From NCBI GenBank assembly GCA_016713365.1, contig JADJPG010000019.1:1-64000 (forward strand): a stretch of DNA of 64,000 nucleotides. The letters run 5' to 3'. The DNA is from Verrucomicrobiota bacterium (lineage in GTDB: Bacteria; Verrucomicrobiota; Verrucomicrobiia; Limisphaerales; JADJPG01). Of this stretch, positions 37,956-49,859 are shown one piece after another. The notes beneath the pieces were generated by a model. The model did no database searches, was not told the origin of the DNA, and was given only the letters and a program-made list of their open reading frames with translations. The number at the start of each line of letters is the position of its first letter. Within the stretch, counting starts at the first letter, position 1. Made by a program: the position numbers and the translations under genes.

Positions 37956-39068
37956 TCACGAGCCCGAACCGGAAACTCCGCGCGCAATCTCCTCCCTTCG
38001 ACGCAACTGACCGCACGCCGCGTCGATGTCCTTCCCGCGCGAACGACGAAAATGCGCGACGAGTTTTCGCGCGCGCAGCACCGCGACAAATGCCTCGGCC
38101 GATTCATCCGCGGACGGCGCATACTCCACCCCGCGCAAGCTCAGGCCGGTGGGATTGTAGCGCAGGAGATTGATGTGCATTCGCCGCGCTCCGACCAGAT
38201 CCGCCAACTGATGCGCCTGCTCCAACGAATCATTCACGCCCGCCAGCAGACAATACTGAATGGTCACCGGCCGGCCTCGACTGGCCTGGAAACGACCCGA
38301 CGCCGCGAGGATGTCCGCGATGGGAAAGCGTTTGCCCATCGGGAGCAATCGCGCGCGCGTGGCGTCGTCGGGCGCGTGGAGTGAAACCGCCAGATTGAAG
38401 TTCAAGCCCGTGGCAGTAAGCGCCTCAATGCCCGGCACGATCCCAACCGTCGACACAGTGATCTGCCTCCAGCCGAGCGCGCCGAGCGAATTATCCGCCA
38501 GCCGCCGCACCGCCGCGAGAACCGCGTCGAGATTCAGCAGAGGTTCGCCCATGCCCATAAAGACGATCGTCTGAAGTTTGCGACCGATCGTCTGCGCCTC
38601 TCGTCGCAACGCGAGGAACTGTTCCACCATCTCGCCGGACGTGAGGTTGCGCTCAAAGCCCGTCTTCGTCGTGGCGCAGAAATCGCACCCCATCGCGCAG
38701 CCGACCTGGGATGAGATACAACCCGCCGCGCGGTCCGCTCGAAAGTCCGGCATCAACACCGACTCGACAGTCCGCCCATCGCCAAGGCGCAAGAGCAACT
38801 TCGTCGTCTCGTCGCCCGCCACCTGGCGCACCGCGAGTGTCGCAGCGCGTTCCGACCAGAGTTCCGGCAACCGTTCCTTCAGACCCTGCGGAAGCCTCTG
38901 CTTTGAAATGCTGGCGGGATCAGCTCCGTCATAGAAAGCCCGCAACACGCGCTTCGCGTGACTGGGTTTGCAACCCCACGCCTCGAAGCGTTCCGCGAGC
39001 GTGCCCACATCAAAGTCAGCGAGAACGCCAACCGTTTCCTGCGAAGAGGAATCTCGACGGTCGCTCAT
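37956..39068 (-). CDS. rlmN: Dual-specificity RNA methyltransferase RlmN
   Basis: RlmN is a radical SAM enzyme that methylates C2 of A2503 in 23S rRNA and A37 in some tRNAs. The 370-aa protein shows ISSQVGCAMGCDFCATTKTGFERNLTSGEMVEQ with the CxxxCxxC [4Fe-4S] motif, IVFMGMGEPLLNLDAV, ITVSTVGIVPGIEAL, NLAVSLHAPDDATRARL and MPIADILAA-like helices. Near the C-terminus is the catalytic Cys in GKDIDAACGQL. The N-terminal accessory domain (SHAKRVLRAFYDGA, LPQGLKERLPEL) is present. The ATG at 39068 is preferred over upstream starts because the accessory domain begins soon after it. It lies immediately upstream of the Pho box region, on the same strand. Confidence 0.95.
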   Translation of the reverse strand: MSDRRDSSSQETVGVLADFDVGTLAERFEAWGCKPSHAKRVLRAFYDGADPASISKQRLPQGLKERLPELWSERAATLAVRQVAGDETTKLLLRLGDGRTVESVLMPDFRADRAAGCISSQVGCAMGCDFCATTKTGFERNLTSGEMVEQFLALRREAQTIGRKLQTIVFMGMGEPLLNLDAVLAAVRRLADNSLGALGWRQITVSTVGIVPGIEALTATGLNFNLAVSLHAPDDATRARLLPMGKRFPIADILAASGRFQASRGRPVTIQYCLLAGVNDSLEQAHQLADLVGARRMHINLLRYNPTGLSLRGVEYAPSADESAEAFVAVLRARKLVAHFRRSRGKDIDAACGQLRRREEIARGVSGSGS

Positions 39069-39214
39069 GCTGTGAACAACGGATGGCAAACTTGAATCAC
39101 ACGACAGGATGCGGCGAAAAGAACGCGCCACGCACGACAAAAGGCTCCTGAACGCGACAAGTTTCGCTTCGCCTCGGATTCACGCGAACTCTGGACAACC
39201 ACGCCCCCCGTGTT

Positions 39215-40495
39215 ATGTCTTCCGCGACCGATGAAGTTGTCACGTCCGCAAAAACCGTCCCTCTCGCCCGACTCCCACCCGGCATGAAGCCATTCGCCGA
39301 ACGCTCGCTGCTGCTGTTGCTCGCCGCGATCCAATTCACGTACATCACGGACTTCATGATCATGATGCCGCTGGGACCGCAGCTCATGCGGGACCTCAAC
39401 ATCACGCCCGCGCAATTCGGCAGCCTCGTCTCCGCCTACACGATCAGCGCAGGGCTGGTCGGGCTCGCCGCCGCGCCGTTCATGGATCGCTTCGATCGCC
39501 GCGTGCTCCTCCTCTGGACTTACGCCGGGTTCATCGTCGGTACGCTGGCGTGTGCGCTGTCGCATACGTTCGCCACGCTGTTCATCTCGCGCGCGGTCAG
39601 CGGCGCCTTCGGTGGCGTCTCCGGGGCGCTCGTTCTCGCCACCGCCAGCGACGTGGTGCCACCAATTCGCCGGGCCACCGGACTGGCCATCGTCATGACG
39701 GCATTCTCCGTGGCGGCCGCGCTCGGCGTGCCCTTTGGATTATTTCTCGCGCAGTCCTACGAATGGGAAGCGCCGTTCTTTTTTCTCGTGGCCATCGCCG
39801 CCATCATCTGGCTGCTCGTGTTTGCCAAAATGCCACCAGTGCGCGGTCACTTGGAGCATACCGGCGCAACCGTCGTCCGCGAGTTCGTCGATCTGTTGCG
39901 CAATCCAAACGTCGGACGGGCGCTCTTGTTCATGGCCATGATGGTCTTCGGCCATTTCTCCATCATCCCGCTCCTGTCGCCATATCTCGTCTCCAACGTG
40001 GGCATTCGCGAGAGTGATTTATTGTCGGTCTACTTCGTCGGCGGCGTGCTCACCGTCTTCACCGGTCCGGTCGTCGGTCGTCTCGCGGACAAGCACGGGA
40101 GACAACTCGTCTTCTCGGTTCTCGTGATCTTCGCCTGCATGGTGACGCTCGGCCTGACCAACCTCGGTCGCGTCCCCCTTTGGCTGGTGCTTACGCTGGC
40201 TGGATTATTCTTCGTCTTCGCCAGCGGCCGGTTCGGGCCGGGACTGGCGATCATGTCGCTCGCCATTCAACCCCGCCAACGCGGTGCGTTCATGAGCCTG
40301 ACGGCCTGCACGCGGGATCTCGTCAGCGGCATCACGACGGCGATGGGCGGCTTCCTCGTCACCCGGGCGCCCTCGGGCGAGTTGATGCACTACAACTGGC
40401 TTGGGTGGATTGCCGTCGCCGCCAGCCTGCTCAGCCTCTGGCTCGCCCGCCGCGTGCGGGCCAGCGAAACCACGCCTGCGCCCGCGATGGCCTGA
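39215..40495 (+). CDS. MFS transporter
   Basis: The 426-aa protein has about 12 TM segments. The loop 2-3 motif is AAPFMDRFDRRVLLLWTYAGFIVGT, the major-facilitator signature A. Segments include SLLLLLAAIQFTYITDFMIMMPLG, GSLVSAYTISAGLVGLA, FGGVSGALVLATASDVVPP, FFFLVAIAAIIWLLVFA, LFMAMMVFGHFSIIPLLSPY, and VLTVFTGPVVGRLADKHGRQLVF, the second signature copy. It resembles drug or sugar efflux members of the DHA1 type. The substrate cannot be given. It is divergent from rlmN and convergent with ppdK, sharing a terminator hairpin. Confidence 0.9.
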   Translation: MSSATDEVVTSAKTVPLARLPPGMKPFAERSLLLLLAAIQFTYITDFMIMMPLGPQLMRDLNITPAQFGSLVSAYTISAGLVGLAAAPFMDRFDRRVLLLWTYAGFIVGTLACALSHTFATLFISRAVSGAFGGVSGALVLATASDVVPPIRRATGLAIVMTAFSVAAALGVPFGLFLAQSYEWEAPFFFLVAIAAIIWLLVFAKMPPVRGHLEHTGATVVREFVDLLRNPNVGRALLFMAMMVFGHFSIIPLLSPYLVSNVGIRESDLLSVYFVGGVLTVFTGPVVGRLADKHGRQLVFSVLVIFACMVTLGLTNLGRVPLWLVLTLAGLFFVFASGRFGPGLAIMSLAIQPRQRGAFMSLTACTRDLVSGITTAMGGFLVTRAPSGELMHYNWLGWIAVAASLLSLWLARRVRASETTPAPAMA

Positions 40496-40552
40496 GCAGA
40501 AGGCAAAGGCTGAAAGCCCTCGGACGGCGAAGGCGCGGTGGCACTGAAAACA

Positions 40553-40582
40553 AAAAGCCGCTCCGGTTTCCCAGAGCGGCTT
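40553..40582 (-). terminator. Terminator between MFS gene and ppdK
   Basis: A 9-bp stem (AAGCCGCTC 40555-40563, GAGCGGCTT 40574-40582) is followed on the minus strand by a T-run (A-run 40552-40556). It terminates ppdK and may also act on the convergent MFS transcript. Confidence 0.75.
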
Positions 40583-40626
40583 GGTGATTGTTTAGTCAGG
40601 GCGCGACGGAGTCTCGCCCCACCAAA

Positions 40627-43384
<2,758 letters not shown>

Positions 43385-43628
43385 AGTTTTGTTTCGTGAA
43401 GGAGAAAGCTGGATGCGCGCGATTTTCAGGGAATCCTGCCGACCTTTCTGTGTTGAGCGTGAGTTCTTAATTGTCCTGAAATGACCGCGAAAAACGAGCG
43501 GCGAGAGTAGCAAGGGCCGACGTTGTGTCAACGGCACAGTTGCCCGTGCGCCGTTTGGAAACACGGAAACGCACCGACTCGGGACAGCAGGATTGCGGCG
43601 CAGGAATCCCTTCGCTACGCTGCCGCGC

Positions 43629-44636
43629 ATGACACGGCCCGTGACCGCCCAGTTTCCCGTCCTTCGCCCCCGGCGACTTCGCCAATCCCCCGCCCTCCGC
43701 GCATTGGTGGCGGAAACCCGGCTCTCCGCCGAGCAGCTCGTGCTGCCGCTGTTTTCCCGGCCCGGCAAGAAACTGCGTCGCGAAGTCGGCTCGATGCCCG
43801 GCGTCTTCCAGCTGTCACCCGATGAAATTCTCCGCGAAGCCACCCGCGCCCACGAGGCCGGCGTTCCCGCCGTTCTCCTCTTCGGCATTCCTGATTCAAA
43901 GGGACGCCAAGCATCCGGCGCGTTTGCCCGCAACGGAATCGTCCAGCAAACCGTCCGGCTGCTGAAGAAGGAACTGCCCTCCCTGCTCGTCATCACCGAC
44001 GTGTGCCTGTGTGAATATATGGAACACGGCCATTGCGGCGTGGTTCACAAGGATACCAAAGGCGCGCGCATCCTGAACGATCCGACCTTGAAGATTCTTG
44101 CCCAAACGGCCGCCAGTCACGCGGAGGCCGGCGCGGATATTGTCGCGCCCAGCGACATGATGGACGGTCGTGTGCAGGCCATTCGCCAGAAACTGGACGC
44201 TTCCGGATTTATCGACACGCCGATTATGTCTTACGCCGCCAAGTTTGCCTCGGCATTCTACGGCCCGTTTCGCGAAGCCGCGGAATCGACTCCGCACTTC
44301 GGCGACCGGCGCAGCTACCAGATGAACGCTGCCAACGCCGAGGAGGCGCTCCGCGAAGTGGCGCTCGATATTCAGGAGGGCGCGGACATGGTCATGGTGA
44401 AGCCAGCCCTGGCCTACCTCGATTTGATTTACCGGGTGAAGAGCCAGTTCGGTTACCCGACCGCCGCATACGCGGTCAGCGCGGAGTACTCAATGGTGAA
44501 AGCCGCCGCGGCAAAAGGTTGGATCGACGAGCGCGCCGTAACGATGGAGAGCTTGCTGGCGATGCGCCGGGCGGGTGCGGACATCTTGATCACTTACGCC
44601 GCAGTCGAAGTCGCCCAGTGGCTAAAGAAGGGCTGA
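43629..44636 (+). CDS. hemB: Delta-aminolevulinic acid dehydratase (porphobilinogen synthase)
   Basis: HemB condenses two 5-aminolevulinates to porphobilinogen in tetrapyrrole synthesis. The 335-aa protein has VTDVCLCEYMEHGHCG (metal-binding Cys set), DIVAPSDMMDGRVQAIR, IMSYAAKFASAFYGPFREA with the first active-site Lys, and MVMVKPALAYLDLI with the Schiff-base Lys. YAVSAEYSMVKAAAAKGWID and RAGADILITYAAVEVAQWL close the TIM barrel. The ATG at 43629 is chosen because the conserved RPRRLRQSPALR N-terminus follows it. It stands alone, divergent from ppdK and convergent with the FHA gene. Confidence 0.97.
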   Translation: MTRPVTAQFPVLRPRRLRQSPALRALVAETRLSAEQLVLPLFSRPGKKLRREVGSMPGVFQLSPDEILREATRAHEAGVPAVLLFGIPDSKGRQASGAFARNGIVQQTVRLLKKELPSLLVITDVCLCEYMEHGHCGVVHKDTKGARILNDPTLKILAQTAASHAEAGADIVAPSDMMDGRVQAIRQKLDASGFIDTPIMSYAAKFASAFYGPFREAAESTPHFGDRRSYQMNAANAEEALREVALDIQEGADMVMVKPALAYLDLIYRVKSQFGYPTAAYAVSAEYSMVKAAAAKGWIDERAVTMESLLAMRRAGADILITYAAVEVAQWLKKG

Positions 44637-44690
44637 TTGGCCTGAGCAGACCGGAAAGGCCAGAACCAAGAACTCCAGAACGGAGCCGGT

Positions 44691-45236
44691 TCAGCTATTG
44701 AACAAAACCCAGGCGAGCGCGCCCAAAAGGCCGATGATCGCGATGATGACGAAAACCGCGAAGATCTTTCCACCACGATTGGTCTTCTTCTCAAAGCCGG
44801 TGGTGTTGCCCAAGTTCGGAGGACCGCCAGAACCACCCAGTTCGTCCATTTTGACGCCCTGCGGGATGATGACGGTTTGATCGAGATTTTGCTTCGGCTT
44901 CTTCGGCGCAGACGAAGCTCCGGAAGGTGCAGCCGCGGGAGCCGGACCGTCACCGGTATCGAGTCGGAGATCTACAGTACCAAAGCGGAGGGTTTGACCC
45001 GGCTTGAGCACCGCTTCGGTAATCTTCTCCCCGTTGATGAACGTGCCGTTCGTGGAGCCGAGATCACGAATGAGAATGTCGTTCCCGCGCAGAATGATCT
45101 CCGCGTGATGACTCGACACGGAGGCTTCGGGGATCTCAAAAGCATTATCGGACACCCGACCCACGGTGGTTTTATCCACCTTCAGTTCGTATGTGCGCCC
45201 GTTAAATGCCTCACCAAGGAGGACTAGTCTCGCCAT
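44691..45236 (-). CDS. FHA domain protein with C-terminal membrane anchor
   Basis: Residues 1-90 form a forkhead-associated domain: TVGRVSDNAFEIPEASVSSHHAEIIL and IRDLGSTNGTFINGEKI, with the Arg, Ser and Asn positions of the phosphothreonine pocket. A Pro/Ala-rich linker with a DQTVIIP-like motif follows. The protein ends in one TM (IFAVFVIIAIIGLLGALAWVLF) and a three-residue tail, a tail-anchored topology with the FHA domain in the cytosol. FHA domains bind pThr peptides. No Ser/Thr kinase gene is in the window. Length is 181 aa. Confidence 0.9.
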   Translation of the reverse strand: MARLVLLGEAFNGRTYELKVDKTTVGRVSDNAFEIPEASVSSHHAEIILRGNDILIRDLGSTNGTFINGEKITEAVLKPGQTLRFGTVDLRLDTGDGPAPAAAPSGASSAPKKPKQNLDQTVIIPQGVKMDELGGSGGPPNLGNTTGFEKKTNRGGKIFAVFVIIAIIGLLGALAWVLFNS

Positions 45237-45368
45237 AGGTATCGTTGCACGTGATTATGTTCAGCACCCTGCTCAAGTCAACGGTTTTGCAGGAACTGCC
45301 GGGTACTTCACCAACCAGTTAGACCATTCAGTCGCGACAGTGTCACCCACCACAGCAGCGCCTGCTCG

Positions 45369-46526
45369 TCATTTCTTGACGATCATCTGACGGAACTCCG
45401 CGAACAGCGGCGTGGAATCATGCGGGCCGGGTGATGCCTCTGGGTGATACTGCACGCAGAAAATCGGCTTCTTCTTGTGACGCATTCCCTCGACGGTTTG
45501 GTCGTTGAGGTTGATCCGATTGACCGTCACATCAGATGGCAAGGTCGTCGCGTCCACCGCAAAGCCATGGTTCTGCGAAGTGATCTCGACCTTGCCGCTT
45601 TCCAAATCTTTCACGGGCTGGTTGCCGCCGCGATGACCGAACTTGAGCTTGAACGTTTTTCCACCAAACGCCTGCCCGAGAATTTGATGACCGAGACAAA
45701 TACCGAAGATCGGAATCCCGGTGTCGACCAAATCCTTGACCGCCTGCACGGCATAACCCAGCGCCGATGGATCCCCGGGACCGTTGCTGAGGAAGATGCC
45801 CGCGGGTTTATATTTCAAAACCTCCGCCGCTGTCGTCGTCGCCGGCACCACCTGCACCTTGAACCCTTGCTGCCGGAGTCGGCGCAGGATGTTGTATTTC
45901 ATCCCGAAATCGTAGGCGACGATCGGCACATCCGCTGGCGGCATCGGAAGGCGAACGTTGCGTGAATCCACCTTCGCGTTACCCCGCACCAGATCAAACG
46001 CCGCGCTCTGCTTGTCGTCCGCATCCCACTGGAACGCTTCCTTGTGCGTCACTTCCTTCACGTAGTCGACGCCGACCAACCCCTGCCAGTTCTTCGCGCG
46101 CTCCACCGCCTCAGCATCTGTAACGGGCTGAGTGGAAATAAAACCTTTCAACGCACCGCGAACGCGCAGCTTCTTCGTGAGCGCCCGGGTATCGATACCT
46201 TGAATTCCGGGAATGCCGTTCTTCTCCAGATACTCACTGAGCGAATAGTCCGCGCGCCAATTGCTGACCAGTGGCGACAGCTCGCGGATGACGAAGCCGG
46301 CCGCGTGCGGACGCCACGATTCCACATCCTGCTCGTTCACGCCGTAGTTCCCGATGAGCGGATACGTCATCGTGACGATCTGGCCTTTGTAGGAAGGGTC
46401 GGTGAGGATCTCCTGATAGCCGGTCATCGAGGTGTTGAAACACACCTCGCCACAGGCTGAGGTGGCGGCGCCGAACCCCGTGCCGTGGAACACTGAACCG
46501 TCTTCAAGAGCGAGAATGGCTTTCAT
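45369..46526 (-). CDS. carA: Carbamoyl-phosphate synthase small subunit
   Basis: CarA is the glutaminase subunit that supplies ammonia to CarB for carbamoyl phosphate, feeding arginine and pyrimidine synthesis. The 385-aa protein has the CarA N-terminal domain (AILALEDGSVFHGTGFGA, GEVCFNTSMTGYQEILTDPSYKGQIVTMTYP, GIDTRALTKKLRVRGALKG). The class I amidotransferase has the Cys nucleophile in GICLGHQILGQAFGG, KLKFGHRGGNQPVKDL and the His-Glu pair in VQYHPEASPGPHDS. Length and ends are normal. The gene lies 89 bp downstream of an unknown gene and lpxI in the same direction. carB is not in the window. Confidence 0.97.
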   Translation of the reverse strand: MKAILALEDGSVFHGTGFGAATSACGEVCFNTSMTGYQEILTDPSYKGQIVTMTYPLIGNYGVNEQDVESWRPHAAGFVIRELSPLVSNWRADYSLSEYLEKNGIPGIQGIDTRALTKKLRVRGALKGFISTQPVTDAEAVERAKNWQGLVGVDYVKEVTHKEAFQWDADDKQSAAFDLVRGNAKVDSRNVRLPMPPADVPIVAYDFGMKYNILRRLRQQGFKVQVVPATTTAAEVLKYKPAGIFLSNGPGDPSALGYAVQAVKDLVDTGIPIFGICLGHQILGQAFGGKTFKLKFGHRGGNQPVKDLESGKVEITSQNHGFAVDATTLPSDVTVNRINLNDQTVEGMRHKKKPIFCVQYHPEASPGPHDSTPLFAEFRQMIVKK

Positions 46527-46615
46527 CTATCGAGCAAATTGCGCGTGATGCTAGGCGTGGAGACTGGAGGGTCAAGTTTTATCCCGGAATTCCGCGTGCA
46601 TCACGTTCGCTTCTC

Positions 46616-47119
46616 TCAAGCATCACGCTTCAGGCGCAGGCGCGGCTCGCTTTGCAGGAGCGCATCGAGATTGCTCCAGCTTTCCGCGTTCATGGAGTTG
46701 AACGCGTAGAGATAAACCGTCACCGCCTCATGCGGATGCTTCGACAACAGCGTTTCCACCGCAGCGCGAAGCGCAGCGTCTTCCACCGTCTTGGGCAATT
46801 CCTCCACCACACCCTGCTCATGCCTGATGTTCAGCGCGTCGAGGAAATCCACGAGCAGGCCGGAATGTTTTTTCAGCAGCCAGTTGCGAATCAAGCCGTC
46901 CGCCGCGAGGTCGAGGCCCGGCTTGCTGAGGCTGGAGATCAACATGGCATGACGCTCCTCGCGCGGCTGGCGCTCCAGAAATACCGGACGCACCCGGCGG
47001 ACCTGAGCGACGGCATCCAGCGCGGCGCGGTAAATGCGTTTGTCGCCAGTGTGATTGAAATCAAGGATGTCAGCCGCGAGAGACGCGGGCATCGCTGCAA
47101 ACAGTTCGTGAGAAGTCAT
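46616..47119 (-). CDS. Hypothetical helical protein
   Basis: From ATG 47119 the product is 167 aa, without signal peptide or TM. The sequence is mostly helical, with Leu/Val-rich amphipathic stretches (AAMPASLAADILDFNHTGDKR, LIRNWLLKKHSGLLVDFLDAL, VEDAALRAAVETLLSKHP), suggestive of a HEAT- or TPR-like fold. No family is recognised. It follows lpxI by 66 bp and precedes carA by 89 bp. An earlier ATG at 47185, touching the lpxI stop, would add 22 residues of poor quality and is not chosen. Confidence 0.65.
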   Translation of the reverse strand: MTSHELFAAMPASLAADILDFNHTGDKRIYRAALDAVAQVRRVRPVFLERQPREERHAMLISSLSKPGLDLAADGLIRNWLLKKHSGLLVDFLDALNIRHEQGVVEELPKTVEDAALRAAVETLLSKHPHEAVTVYLYAFNSMNAESWSNLDALLQSEPRLRLKRDA

Positions 47120-47185
47120 GTGTTTGGTCGCAAACGCAGGGCGATTGCGGGCAAGACAGATAAGCCGCCCGCCATCCGGAGGCAA

Positions 47186-48010
47186 TCAGCTTTTCGCGCC
47201 GTCACCCACCGTGGTGATGCAAATCTTGTGCTTCCGCGTCATCGCTTCCACCGCCTCCTGTTCCAACACCAGCGTCTTGCCCGCCTCCAGCGCCAGCACG
47301 GAAATCTTCGCCGCCACGCATGTCTCGATGGTTTTCGCACCAATGCACGGTACATCGAATCGCATGTCGTGACGTTCCTTCGCCACCTTCACCGCCACGG
47401 CGCCGCCGTCCTTGCCTGCGAGTTCACCACCGCGGGCCAGGCAGCGATCCGTCCCTTCAAATCCTTCCACCGCCAGCACCGTTCCGTTCTTCACCACCGC
47501 CAACTGCCCGATCTCCAGCCGCGAAACCTCCTTCGCGATCCGGAATCCAAATTGAACATCACTCTCCTGCTCAGCGGAAAGCCTCGTCCCAAGAACGAAC
47601 CCCGCCCCTGGCATCAACGGCTCCAGCCACGGCGTTGCCTCGATCAACTCCACGCCATCCTTCCTCAACTCATCCGCAATCGCTCCAAAGATCGTATGCG
47701 CATTCTTTTCCTTCAGCCGGAGCAACAACCCCATGGCCCGCAGGTCTGGACGAATATCAAAAAGGTTCTTCGGCGCAATCTGCCCCAGCATCACGCACTG
47801 GCGGACCCCGCGATCCGCGAGCGCCCGAATCATCTTCGAAAGCTGCCCGACCTTGACCCACTCAATATCATCCACCAGCCCCGCCATCGCCGGATCCGTC
47901 TCCCCGTCAAACGCCACCGCCACCAAACGCTTCACCCCCATCGCCCGCGCCTGACGCGCGAACATCAGCGGCAACGCCCGGCTGCCCGCAATAATCCCGC
48001 AACTTTCCAT
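47186..48010 (-). CDS. lpxI: UDP-2,3-diacylglucosamine diphosphatase LpxI
   Basis: LpxI (formerly DUF1009) hydrolyses UDP-2,3-diacylglucosamine to lipid X and UMP in lipid A synthesis, replacing LpxH. The protein from ATG 48010 is 274 aa. It has CGIIAGSRALPLMFARQARAMG, VGQLSKMIRALADRGVRQCVMLGQIAPKNLF, the central PMPGAGFVLG-like segment, FRIAKEVSRLEIGQLAVVKNGTVLAVEGFEGTD, and KVAKERHDMRFDVPCIGAKTIE with the conserved Asp, then LEAGKTLVLEQEAV. This supports a Gram-negative envelope with LPS. No lpx neighbours are in the window. Confidence 0.93.
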   Translation of the reverse strand: MESCGIIAGSRALPLMFARQARAMGVKRLVAVAFDGETDPAMAGLVDDIEWVKVGQLSKMIRALADRGVRQCVMLGQIAPKNLFDIRPDLRAMGLLLRLKEKNAHTIFGAIADELRKDGVELIEATPWLEPLMPGAGFVLGTRLSAEQESDVQFGFRIAKEVSRLEIGQLAVVKNGTVLAVEGFEGTDRCLARGGELAGKDGGAVAVKVAKERHDMRFDVPCIGAKTIETCVAAKISVLALEAGKTLVLEQEAVEAMTRKHKICITTVGDGAKS

Positions 48011-48052
48011 CGACTGGTTCACTCCCTCAGTGTCTAGCAAGCCACCCGGCCG

Positions 48053-48080
48053 TTCCAAGTTCCAAGTTCCAAGTTCCAAG
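48053..48080. repeat. Four perfect tandem heptanucleotides (TTCCAAG)
   Basis: TTCCAAG is repeated four times without interruption, followed by a partial TTCAA, in the divergent gap between lpxI and the sensor kinase gene. Translation through it gives low-complexity residues, so kinase starts upstream of it are rejected. Confidence 0.85.
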
Positions 48081-48164
48081 TTCAACCCTTCAACCCTGCT
48101 CACCCTCCACGCTCAACCTCCCCCACCCCCTCAACTCGCCCCCTGCGCATCCGATAATAACGGC

Positions 48165-49859
48165 GTGAGTGCGGGTACACTGATTGAGAACCACTTGAAT
48201 GAAGCCACGCCGAGAAAATCCCCGGCGTCCGGCCTCATTTCCGTGCTCTATATTGGGATTCTTACCCTTATCCTCGCCGCCACCGCCTGGCTGTTTTTCC
48301 AATCAAGATCCCAGGCCGATCATCTCGCCAGCTTGTTGCTGATGCAGACCGTCAGCACCTCCATCGGAGGAATTCTCGCCGTCATCCTCGCCGGATTCAT
48401 CACCTGGAACCACATCAACAAACGTCGCACCACCCGCTTGCACAGCGAATACGAGGAACTGCAAAGCCGCCTGGCCATCGCCCAGGCCGAAATTCTAAAA
48501 GCCAACGACCAGCGCGAAAAACTCGACCGAAAGCTCAAGGAAATATCCACCAACATCGAGAGCACGATTCAGGATCGAATCAACAAGATGGCCACCACGC
48601 AGGAACAGCTGGAGCAACAGCTGCGCGACCGCCAGCGTGCCGAGCGCCAAATGGCCATGCAGGCCAAGGAACTCGAACGCAGTAAAGACGTGCTCGAACT
48701 CCACGTACAGAACCGAACTCTGGAGATCCAGAAACTCCAGCAACGCTACGAGTCCATGCTCAACTCGGCTGGCGAAGGCATCTACGGACTCGACCTCCAG
48801 GGACGCATCAACTTCGTCAACCCCGCCACCGCCGCCATCACCGGATGGAAGCCAGAGGAAATGATCGGCCGCTGGGAAGGTGAAGTGTTCCGACACGACA
48901 CGACCAATCTCGCCCGCGTCACCGATAACTCCGACCGTTCCCGTTCCGACTGCGAACTGTTCTATCGCCGCGACGGCTCCACCTTCCCCGTCGAATACAC
49001 CTGTGCACCGGTCACCGAATGCAATCGCGAGATCGGCACGGTCGTCGTCTTCAAGGACATCACCGAACGCAAACGTGCGGAGGACACGTTGAGCCGGAAA
49101 GCCGCGGAGCTCGCGCGTTCCAATGCTGAGCTCGAACAATTCGCCTACGTGGCCTCACACGATCTTCAGGAACCGCTGCGCAAGATTCAGGCCTTTGGAG
49201 ATCGACTGAAGACCAAGGTTGACGCCGTCGGCCTGCAAGACGGGCGCGACTACCTGGATCGGATGCAGGGAGCCGCGGCTCGCATGAGCACGCTGATCAG
49301 TGACCTGCTCACCTTCTCCCGCGTCATCAGCGCCTCCCAACCGTTTGTCTCCGTCGACATGAACACGGTCGCCAAAGGCGTGTTGAGCGACCTCGAAGTA
49401 CGCATTGAACAAACCAAGGCGAAGGTCGAAGTGGGCAGCCTGCCCGCCATCGAGGCCGACCCGATGCAAATGCGCCAGCTCCTCCAAAATCTGATTGGCA
49501 ATGCATTGAAATTCCAGGCTCCCAACGCTCACCCTCAGATCAAAATCGCCGCGCAAATCCTCAGGAACCCCTTTGCCGGATCACCGGAAGAAGACCCTTA
49601 CGCCGAGCAATGCGAACTCACGGTGCAGGACAACGGCATTGGGTTCGACGAAAAGTATTCCGAGAAGATCTTCGCCGTCTTCCAGCGTCTGCATGGGCGA
49701 ACTGAATTCGAAGGCACCGGCGTCGGCCTCGCAGTCTGCCGCCGCATCACCGATCGTCACGGCGGCACCATCCACGCCCAAAGCAAAGCCGGGGAAGGCG
49801 CCAAATTCATCGTCACGCTCCCCGTCCGTCACCCCAAGAAAGAGCAGGCTTCCTCCTAA
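48165..49859 (+). CDS. Membrane PAS sensor histidine kinase
   Basis: The start is GTG 48165, giving 564 aa. Two TM segments (ISVLYIGILTLILAATAWLFF, TSIGGILAVILAGFITW) are followed by a long coiled coil (residues 95-210), then a PAS/PAC domain (MLNSAGEGIYGLDLQGRINFVNPATAAITGW...GTVVVFKDITERKRAE). The HisKA domain reads LEQFAYVASHDLQEPLRKIQAFGDRL, the form found in phytochrome-like kinases. The HATPase domain is complete (LLQNLIGNALKF, VQDNGIGFDEKY, GTGVGLAVCRRI). Its stop overlaps the start of the next response-regulator gene (TAATG), implying translational coupling. The signal is unknown. Confidence 0.9.
   Translation: MSAGTLIENHLNEATPRKSPASGLISVLYIGILTLILAATAWLFFQSRSQADHLASLLLMQTVSTSIGGILAVILAGFITWNHINKRRTTRLHSEYEELQSRLAIAQAEILKANDQREKLDRKLKEISTNIESTIQDRINKMATTQEQLEQQLRDRQRAERQMAMQAKELERSKDVLELHVQNRTLEIQKLQQRYESMLNSAGEGIYGLDLQGRINFVNPATAAITGWKPEEMIGRWEGEVFRHDTTNLARVTDNSDRSRSDCELFYRRDGSTFPVEYTCAPVTECNREIGTVVVFKDITERKRAEDTLSRKAAELARSNAELEQFAYVASHDLQEPLRKIQAFGDRLKTKVDAVGLQDGRDYLDRMQGAAARMSTLISDLLTFSRVISASQPFVSVDMNTVAKGVLSDLEVRIEQTKAKVEVGSLPAIEADPMQMRQLLQNLIGNALKFQAPNAHPQIKIAAQILRNPFAGSPEEDPYAEQCELTVQDNGIGFDEKYSEKIFAVFQRLHGRTEFEGTGVGLAVCRRITDRHGGTIHAQSKAGEGAKFIVTLPVRHPKKEQASS

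Noticed and set aside
48030..48164. Upstream start of the sensor kinase that reads through the TTCCAAG repeat
   Set aside because: The added residues are low-complexity translation of the repeat and a Pro run; GTG 48165 gives a normal N-terminus before the first TM.
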